Source: Palsa-513 sp050010595
GTDB lineage: Bacteria > Actinomycetota > Thermoleophilia > Solirubrobacterales > Solirubrobacteraceae
Assembly: GCA_050010595.1 (NCBI GenBank)
Contig: JBEKKS010000005.1
Coordinates: 283,365-347,364 of the forward strand
Reading direction: 5' to 3'
DNA length: 64,000 nt
Below are positions 59,204-64,000 of the stretch, piece after piece. Every line of letters begins with the position of its first letter. The first letter of the stretch is position 1. Under the pieces are notes generated by a model, which made no database searches, had not been told where the DNA came from, and was given only the letters and a program-made list of their open reading frames with translations. The translations under genes and the position numbers were made by a program.

Positions 59204-59209
59204 TACGAT
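59204..59209 (+). promoter_or_regulatory. Putative -10 element for glutamate decarboxylase
   Basis: TACGAT, 33 nt before ATG 59243, with a GAGGAGGG ribosome binding site at 59232-59239, so this transcript is leadered. Confidence 0.35.
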
Positions 59210-59242
59210 CGCGCCAACACAGGTGATCGGCGAGGAGGGTAG

Positions 59243-60622
59243 ATGGGCCTCAGCAAGCACAGGATCCGCAGCAGCGCGACGTCGCGCCACCCCCACGATG
59301 ACCAGCTCTGCCCGCGGCACGCCCTGCACGAGCACGGGCTCGGCGAGCAGATGGCCTACGAGCTGATCTCCAACGAGCTGCTGCTCGACGGCTCTGCGCG
59401 TCTCAATCTGGCGACGTTCGTGACGACCTGGATGCCGAGTCTCGCCGGCGAGCTGATGGCGCAGACCGCCGACAAGAACATGATCGACAAGGACGAGTAT
59501 CCGCAGACCGCCGAGATCGAGGCGCGCTGCGTCGACATCCTCGCCGAGCTCTGGAACGCTCCCCACGGCGACGAGCACGCGACGGGCTGTTCGACGACAG
59601 GCTCGAGCGAGGCGGTGATGCTCGGTGCGCTCGCGCTCAAGTGGCGCTGGCGCGAGCGGATGCGTGGCGCCGGCAAGCCGACCGACAGGCCGAACCTCGT
59701 GACCGGCGCGAACGTCCAGGTCTGCTGGGAGAAGTTCTGTCGCTACTGGGATGTCGAGCCGCGCCTCGTGCCGATGGAGGGCACGCGCTACCACCTCGAC
59801 GCCGAGCAGGCGGTCGCCCACTGCGACGAGAACACGATCGGCGTAGCCGCCGTTCTTGGGTCGACCTTCGACGGCAGCTACGAGCCGGTCAAGGAGATCG
59901 CCGCCGCGCTCGACCGGCTCGAGCACGACAAGGGAATCGACGTCCCGATCCACGTCGATGCCGCCTCCGGCGGCTTCGTCGCCCCGTTCGTCCAGCCCGA
60001 GCTCGAATGGGACTTCCGCATCCCGCGCGTCCAGTCGATCAATGCCTCCGGTCACAAGTACGGCCTCGTCTACCCTGGCGTCGGCTGGGCGATCTGGCGT
60101 GACGCGTCGGCGCTCCCGCGCGAGCTGATCTTCGACGTCAACTACCTCGGCGGCCACATGCCGACGTTCGCGCTCAACTTCTCTCGTCCGGGCAGCGAGG
60201 TGATCGCCCAGTACTTCATGTTCACCGCATTCGGCCACGAGGGTTATCGCCGGATCCAGCAGCTCTCCTCAGGGGTCGCCCGGTACCTCGCCGCGGAGAT
60301 CGCGAAGATCGGCCCCTACGAGCTGATCTCGGACGGCTCGGAGCTTCCCGTGTTCGCTTTCACGCTGCGCCCCGACATCGCCAACTACACGGTGTTCGAC
60401 GTATCGGAAGCTCTCCGGGGGCGTGGTTGGCAAGTGCCGGCCTACAGCTTCCCCGAGAACCGCACAGACCTCTCAGTGCTCCGCATCGTCGTCCGCGCTG
60501 GGATGACTTACGACATGGCCGACCTCTTCCTGAAGGACCTGCGCGACCACACCGAGCGGCTCGAGCAGCTCGACCGGCCGTTGCAGAACCCGGCGGGCCA
60601 CGACAGCGCATTCGCCCACTAG
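59243..60622 (+). CDS. gadB: Glutamate decarboxylase (PLP, GadB family)
   Basis: 459 residues, full length. NLATFVTTWM, DKDEYPQTAEIEARCV, CSTTGSSEAVMLG, HVDAASGGFVAPF and the PLP lysine in SINASGHKYGLVYPG are all as in bacterial GAD. It turns glutamate into GABA and CO2, consuming a proton, often for acid tolerance. No GABA antiporter is encoded nearby. The class III aminotransferase (56938) and succinate-semialdehyde dehydrogenase (38320) could complete GABA use. Confidence 0.95.
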   Translation: MGLSKHRIRSSATSRHPHDDQLCPRHALHEHGLGEQMAYELISNELLLDGSARLNLATFVTTWMPSLAGELMAQTADKNMIDKDEYPQTAEIEARCVDILAELWNAPHGDEHATGCSTTGSSEAVMLGALALKWRWRERMRGAGKPTDRPNLVTGANVQVCWEKFCRYWDVEPRLVPMEGTRYHLDAEQAVAHCDENTIGVAAVLGSTFDGSYEPVKEIAAALDRLEHDKGIDVPIHVDAASGGFVAPFVQPELEWDFRIPRVQSINASGHKYGLVYPGVGWAIWRDASALPRELIFDVNYLGGHMPTFALNFSRPGSEVIAQYFMFTAFGHEGYRRIQQLSSGVARYLAAEIAKIGPYELISDGSELPVFAFTLRPDIANYTVFDVSEALRGRGWQVPAYSFPENRTDLSVLRIVVRAGMTYDMADLFLKDLRDHTERLEQLDRPLQNPAGHDSAFAH

Positions 60623-60772
60623 CTGCGGTGACCGCCTCGAGGGCAGGACCTCGAGGAGCGGGCGTGCTGGGCCGGTCATCCTCGCGGCTGAAGCGCGCGC
60701 TGCGCGGCTACCTCCTCGCGCTTGGGCGGGAGCGGCGGTGCGGGTGCGGGTAGGAGGCGCCCGCAGAAAAGA

Positions 60773-60808
60773 AGAAGCCGCGCCGCCTCGGGGGGCGACG
60801 CGGCTTCT
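60773..60808 (-). terminator. Intrinsic terminator of the universal stress protein gene
   Basis: Stem AGAAGCCGCG / CGCGGCTTCT (10 bp) continued by CGCC/GGCG around one mismatch. On the minus strand it is followed by TTCTTTTCTGC, a U-rich tail, 20 bp after the stop codon. It may also stop gadB read-through from the other side. Confidence 0.7.
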
Positions 60809-60827
60809 GGGGGTGTTGCCTCGGTCG

Positions 60828-61529
60828 TTAAGCCTTGACGGTCTTGCTCTTCTTGGTTGCGACGCCGTAGGCGACGCCGCGGGCGAGTACCAGCACGGAG
60901 GCTGTGGTCGTCTCGACGAGGTACTCGGCGGCTGAGCTGAGGCTGACGCGACCCTCGGAGGCGCCGGGGCGCGAGCCTACGACGAGCAGGTCCACGTTCT
61001 CCTGTGTCGGCAGCGCGAGCGGCTGGCCGGCGCGGGCGGCGAACGCCTCAGCGGTCGCACGGGCCGCGGGGTCAACCTCGCCGCCGGGGATTGCAACGTG
61101 CTCGATGTGCCCGTCGGGGCGGTTGCGCAGGCCGGCTGCGGCGATCGCGATCGCGACCGGACCGCCGTCCAGCATCCGCAGCGCGGACTGCAGCGGCTGC
61201 ACGTGACCTGGCGTCGTATGCCAGTCGGAGCCGAATACGACGACATCGGCGTCCTGCTCCTCGGCGAGCTGACGCAGGCCTTCGGGGGTCGAGGCGTTGA
61301 CCACGACGTGACGCTCGATCTCGGGAGCGCCGAGCCACTGCGCGCCACGGGCGAGGATCGCCTCGGCGTCGCGCTGCGCTGCGGTCTCGCGATCGTTGTC
61401 GCTCTCGAGGCTGTGGCGGACGTAGGCGAGCGACACGCTCGCGTCGCCGTCGGCGATGATCCGGCCGAGTGCGAGCGCGTCGTGGTCGTTCTCTGAACCG
61501 TCAAACGAGATGATGATGTTGGCTGCCAT
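60828..61529 (-). CDS. Universal stress protein family, one full plus one partial Usp unit
   Basis: 233 residues from ATG 61527-61529 with AAAGGA upstream. First unit: IIISFDGSENDHDAL and a long VVVFGSDWHTT segment. The second part contains DLLVVGSRPGASEGRVSLSSAAEYL and a VLVLARG ending, matching the nucleotide-binding half of a second Usp unit (G-x2-G-x9-G-S/T region) while its first half is reduced. Cytoplasmic stress protein, probably nucleotide-binding. Divergent from the LysR gene. Confidence 0.85.
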   Translation of the reverse strand: MAANIIISFDGSENDHDALALGRIIADGDASVSLAYVRHSLESDNDRETAAQRDAEAILARGAQWLGAPEIERHVVVNASTPEGLRQLAEEQDADVVVFGSDWHTTPGHVQPLQSALRMLDGGPVAIAIAAAGLRNRPDGHIEHVAIPGGEVDPAARATAEAFAARAGQPLALPTQENVDLLVVGSRPGASEGRVSLSSAAEYLVETTTASVLVLARGVAYGVATKKSKTVKA

Positions 61530-61563
61530 TGATCTGGTCCTTTCAAGCTTTGGAGGCACCACT

Positions 61564-61592
61564 GTTATCGCACCAAACTGCCATCAGCTCAA
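61564..61592 (-). promoter_or_regulatory. Sigma-70-type promoter of the universal stress protein gene
   Basis: On the minus strand, TTGAGC (-35, 61592-61587), a 17-bp spacer, then GATAAC (-10, 61569-61564). The best two-box promoter I can see in the window. Confidence 0.6.
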
Positions 61593-61593
61593 G

Positions 61594-61605
61594 TAACATT
61601 CGTTA
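61594..61605. promoter_or_regulatory. LysR-type operator candidate between the Usp and LysR genes
   Basis: TAAC-ATTC-GTTA, a perfect 4+4+4 palindrome, one base beyond the -35 of the Usp promoter and 10 bp before the lysR -10. This is where a LysR protein would both activate the divergent gene and restrain its own. Confidence 0.5.
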
Positions 61606-61614
61606 TCCCATCCA

Positions 61615-61620
61615 TAAGGT
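61615..61620 (+). promoter_or_regulatory. Putative -10 element (leaderless) for the LysR gene at 61627
   Basis: TAAGGT, 6 nt before ATG 61627. Confidence 0.45.
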
Positions 61621-61626
61621 CCTCTA

Positions 61627-62544
61627 ATGCTTCAGTTGGGTCGTCTCAGGGTTTTCGTCGAGGTTGCCAAGCAGGGTTCGATCTCAGCTGCGGCCGAGGA
61701 GCTCTCCTACACGCAGTCTGCGGTCTCCCAGCAGATCGCCGCACTCGAGTCCGAGACGGGCGTCACCCTGGTCGAGCGTCTGCCGCGTGGCGTGCGCTTG
61801 ACGACAGCCGGCGAGACGCTGCTGTCGCACGCCGAGGGGATCCTTGGCCGGCTCGCAGCGGCGGAGGCGGACATGGAGGCGATCGCCGGGCTGCGCGGTG
61901 GTCAGCTGCGGATCGCCTCGTTCCCGACGGCGGGTGCGACCTTGCTGCCGCTCGCGATCGCCTTGTTCCGCGCTCAGCACCCGGAGGTCGAGCTCACGCT
62001 GGCCGAGGGCGAGCCAGAGGAGATCGCCCCGCGCCTGCACGCCGGCGAGTTCGATCTGGCGCTGCTCTTCGAGTTCGAGGGAACGAGCGATGCGCTCTTC
62101 AGCTACCTCGATCGCCAGCCGCTCTTCGAGGACCCGCTGTTTCTGGCGTTGCCCGCCGATCACCCGCTCGCCACCCGCCGCACGCTGCGCCTCGCAGACC
62201 TGCGGGCCGAGGCCTGGATTCAGACGTCCTCCTCGAGCCCGTGCGCGCGTCACGTCGTGCGCTGCTGTCACGCAGCCGGGTTCGACCCGATCGTCTCGTT
62301 CGAGAGCGACGACTTCGGCTGCGTGCAGGGTCTCGTTGCCGCCGGCGTTGGCGTCGCGCTCGTCCCGCGTCTCGCGCTGGCGAGCGCTCGCGACGACATC
62401 GCGATTCGCGCTCTCTCGCCCTCGAGCCCGATTCGCCGCGTGATCGCAGCGACGCCGGAGGGGTCGCGGCTCACGCCGGCTGCCGACGCGATGGGCGCGA
62501 TCCTCGGGACCGTGGCTGAGCGCTTCGCCGGACCCGGGTCCTGA
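61627..62544 (+). CDS. LysR-family transcriptional regulator
   Basis: 305 residues. Winged helix MLQLGRLRVFVEVAKQGSI with recognition helix SYTQSAVSQQIAALESE, then a co-inducer domain (GQLRIASFPTAGATLLPLAI). Paralogue of 47954-48865: identical SYTQSAVSQQ and a similar layout throughout. Divergent from the universal stress protein gene, the likely target, with a palindromic site between. Confidence 0.94.
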   Translation: MLQLGRLRVFVEVAKQGSISAAAEELSYTQSAVSQQIAALESETGVTLVERLPRGVRLTTAGETLLSHAEGILGRLAAAEADMEAIAGLRGGQLRIASFPTAGATLLPLAIALFRAQHPEVELTLAEGEPEEIAPRLHAGEFDLALLFEFEGTSDALFSYLDRQPLFEDPLFLALPADHPLATRRTLRLADLRAEAWIQTSSSSPCARHVVRCCHAAGFDPIVSFESDDFGCVQGLVAAGVGVALVPRLALASARDDIAIRALSPSSPIRRVIAATPEGSRLTPAADAMGAILGTVAERFAGPGS

Positions 62545-62547
62545 GGG

Positions 62548-63180
62548 CTACGCGCGAACCGCGAGACGGTTTGGCGCGAGCGCCCGGTCGAGCGCTGCGC
62601 GTCCATCGCTGAGCACCGGCTCGCCGTGAGAGACGAGCACGCACTCGACCGGCAGGCCGTCGAGCAGCTCACGAAGGATGAGCTGGAGCTCCGCGGCGGT
62701 GATCGCGTCAACCGTGTGGTCAAGCCAGGATTCGGGGCAGAGGCGGAGCTTGCCGTCGCCGCCCCCGACGATCGCGTCGCCGGCGACAAGCGCCCCCGAC
62801 CCGGAAAGCCAGACGAGCGCCTCGCCCGTCGCCCTGATGCGAAAGCATTCGACGCCGGCCGGCAGCAACGGCTCGGAGTCGGCTGCGCAGCACGCTGCCC
62901 CGTAGCGGCGCGCGAACATTTCGCGGCTACGCGCGTGGAGCTCGGTCGTCGTCAGCACCGTCACGTCGCGTCCCGCGCAGCGCGCGTCCGACCACGCCCA
63001 GAACGCCTTGCGGTCGGTCGGTAGTTGCGGGTCGATGAACAGGGCGCTGTCCGGCGTCTCGTACAGCACGCACCCCACTTCGCGGGGCCAATCCTCCGGG
63101 CTGCCTGGGCTCCCCGGCTGCCATTCCGGGTGCGGCGCTCGCCAAAGCCACAGCTCCCCGGTCACGCGCTGCGGCTCCAT
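62548..63180 (-). CDS. Metallo-beta-lactamase-fold protein with degenerate metal site
   Basis: 210 residues. Beta-lactamase-fold landmarks are seen: CVLYETPDSALFIDPQLP, LWLSGSGALVAGDAIVGGG (metal Asp kept) and VLVSHGEPV (C-terminal His kept). But the HxHxDH motif is replaced by TTTELHARS, leaving one His. It is probably non-hydrolytic or uses one metal. Start ATG 63180 with TAGGCT 6 nt upstream. Convergent with the LysR gene. Confidence 0.75.
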   Translation of the reverse strand: MEPQRVTGELWLWRAPHPEWQPGSPGSPEDWPREVGCVLYETPDSALFIDPQLPTDRKAFWAWSDARCAGRDVTVLTTTELHARSREMFARRYGAACCAADSEPLLPAGVECFRIRATGEALVWLSGSGALVAGDAIVGGGDGKLRLCPESWLDHTVDAITAAELQLILRELLDGLPVECVLVSHGEPVLSDGRAALDRALAPNRLAVRA

Positions 63181-63186
63181 CTCGCG

Positions 63187-63192
63187 AGCCTA
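63187..63192 (-). promoter_or_regulatory. Putative -10 element (leaderless) for the MBL-fold gene
   Basis: TAGGCT on the minus strand, 6 nt before ATG 63180. Confidence 0.45.
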
Positions 63193-63256
63193 TATGCAGC
63201 CGCATCGGCCTTGCGCCGCCTCGGCCAAGCGCCTGGACCAACGTACGAACCAGGAG

Positions 63257-63262
63257 TACCGT
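63257..63262 (+). promoter_or_regulatory. Putative -10 element (leaderless) for the GST gene
   Basis: TACCGT, 9 nt before ATG 63272. Confidence 0.4.
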
Positions 63263-63271
63263 TTCCCCGCG

Positions 63272-63868
63272 ATGTTGCTCTACAACTCCCAGGTCTCGGG
63301 CAACTGCTACAAGGTGCGGCTCCTGTTCGCGCACCTGGGCATTGCCTACGAGCGCCACGAGCTCAGCGTCGTCGACCGGTCAAACCGGGCGGCTGTGCTG
63401 GGCGAGCACAATCCGGCCCTGCGCGTGCCGACGCTCGTCCTCGACGACGGCCGAGCACTGGCCGAGTCGAACGCGATCATCCACTATTTCGCGGAGGGGA
63501 CGCAGTACCTGCCGGAGGACGCCTTCGAGCACGCGAAGGTCCTCCAGTGGCTGTTCTTCGAGCAGTACTCGCACGAGCCGAACATCGCCGTCGTCCGCTT
63601 CTGGGTCTGCTTCTCGAAGAGCCCGCCGAGCGAAACCGAGATCAAGGCGCGGCGCGACGCCGGCTACGTGGCGCTCGATGCGATGGAGCGCCACCTGCTC
63701 GAGCACGAGTTCTTTGTCGGCGACCGCTACACGATCGCCGACATCGGCCTGTATGCCTACACGCACGTAGCCGGCGAGGGCGGCTTCGATCTAGAGCGCT
63801 ACCCGTCGATCCGCGCCTGGGTCGATCGCGTCGCTGCCCAGCCGGGGCACGTCCCGATCACAGACTGA
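63272..63868 (+). CDS. Glutathione S-transferase family protein
   Basis: 198 residues from ATG 63272. N-terminal thioredoxin-like domain: LLYNSQVSGNCYKVRLLFAHLG (Ser/Asn/Cys in the catalytic loop), NPALRVPTLVLDDG with the cis-Pro, LAESNAIIHYFAE. C-terminal helical domain: FFVGDRYTIADIGLYAYTH (N-capping box). May conjugate or reduce thiols; many actinobacteria lack glutathione, so its thiol partner is uncertain. A longer frame to 63008 is antisense to the MBL-fold gene. Confidence 0.88.
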   Translation: MLLYNSQVSGNCYKVRLLFAHLGIAYERHELSVVDRSNRAAVLGEHNPALRVPTLVLDDGRALAESNAIIHYFAEGTQYLPEDAFEHAKVLQWLFFEQYSHEPNIAVVRFWVCFSKSPPSETEIKARRDAGYVALDAMERHLLEHEFFVGDRYTIADIGLYAYTHVAGEGGFDLERYPSIRAWVDRVAAQPGHVPITD

Positions 63869-63871
63869 TGA

Positions 63872-64000
63872 TCAGCGAGCGGCCTGGAGAGCACGCTCGC
63901 GCGAGCGTTGGCGCAGGCTCGACTGCGCCCACCACATGGCCAGCACGACGAGGCCGACAGGTAGCACGATGGCGAGCGCGACGAGAGCGATCGCCAGCGC
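63872..64000 (-). CDS. C-terminal end of a membrane protein (cut by window edge)
   Basis: 42 residues visible before a TGA at 63872-63874. A hydrophobic helix (ALVALAIVLPVGLVVLAMWW) followed by an Arg-rich cytoplasmic tail ending RALQAAR. Family cannot be told from this piece. Convergent with the GST gene, 3 bp between stops. Confidence 0.65.
   Translation of the reverse strand, partial: ALAIALVALAIVLPVGLVVLAMWWAQSSLRQRSRERALQAAR

Overview
The window is high-GC, densely coded bacterial DNA with an actinobacterial character. Pointers are leaderless-type promoters, a Ser/Thr kinase, an FHA protein and a LytR_C domain, a VKOR plus DsbA-like thiol pair, fused Dpp ATPases and DUF1003. A deep-branching class such as Thermoleophilia is plausible, but that is inference. 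I see no prophage, insertion sequence, CRISPR array or rRNA. One tRNA is present (tRNA-Phe, 48908-48980).

Layout. (1) 1-5.3 kb: a leftward unit dedA-uppP-purM followed by a membrane Ser/Thr kinase cut by the window edge, facing a DUF354 protein and a GNAT acetyltransferase. (2) 5.4-23.4 kb: a surface-polysaccharide cluster. It holds a nucleotide-sugar dehydratase, an FHA/LytR_C membrane protein, an O-antigen-ligase-like protein, a flippase, three glycosyltransferases, an initiating sugar-phosphate transferase and two secreted clan-A glycoside hydrolases. Interspersed are a DsbA-like protein, VKOR, a solitary adenine methyltransferase, an Asp/Asn hydroxylase-like enzyme, a cupin and a quinone-oxidoreductase-like enzyme. 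(3) 23.4-33 kb: a siroheme-type dehydrogenase, an aldehyde dehydrogenase homologue that has lost its catalytic residues, RarA, a GT-C membrane glycosyltransferase, a GNAT, an M20 peptidase, then methylmalonyl-CoA epimerase, a small protein, a PAP2 phosphatase and YchF. (4) 33-40.7 kb: a basic amino acid decarboxylase-like enzyme, a three-gene polar amino acid ABC transporter, a stand-alone 5'-3' exonuclease, a succinate-semialdehyde dehydrogenase, an alkyltransferase-like protein and a DUF1003 protein. (5) 40.8-56.9 kb: two oligopeptide-type ABC operons. The first has a fused two-domain ATPase. The second has separate ATPases, the last of which looks broken at its N-terminus. Between them lie a ring-cleaving dioxygenase, a LysR regulator, tRNA-Phe and an MFS protein with a cyclic-nucleotide-binding domain. 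(6) 56.9-64 kb: a class III aminotransferase, a secreted NlpC/P60-like protein with collagen-like repeats, glutamate decarboxylase, a universal stress protein divergent from a second LysR regulator, a degenerate metallo-beta-lactamase-fold protein, a GST and the end of a membrane protein.

The genes suggest a cell that builds an undecaprenyl-linked surface glycan (DedA/UppP carrier recycling, initiation, assembly, export, trimming) and imports peptides and amino acids that it decarboxylates or transaminates. Glutamate decarboxylase, the class III aminotransferase and succinate-semialdehyde dehydrogenase could form a GABA route.

The strongest unlisted signal is regulatory. At 19 genes a TANNNT hexamer sits 6-9 nt upstream of the start codon with no Shine-Dalgarno sequence, which is the signature of leaderless mRNAs. 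This pattern also fixes several start codons. Other points worth a second look are the frame break in the second DppF gene (55819-55908), the active-site-dead aldehyde dehydrogenase homologue (24219-25757), a 28-residue reading frame with a strong ribosome binding site just before VKOR (20085-20171), and hairpins after both peptide-binding-protein genes.
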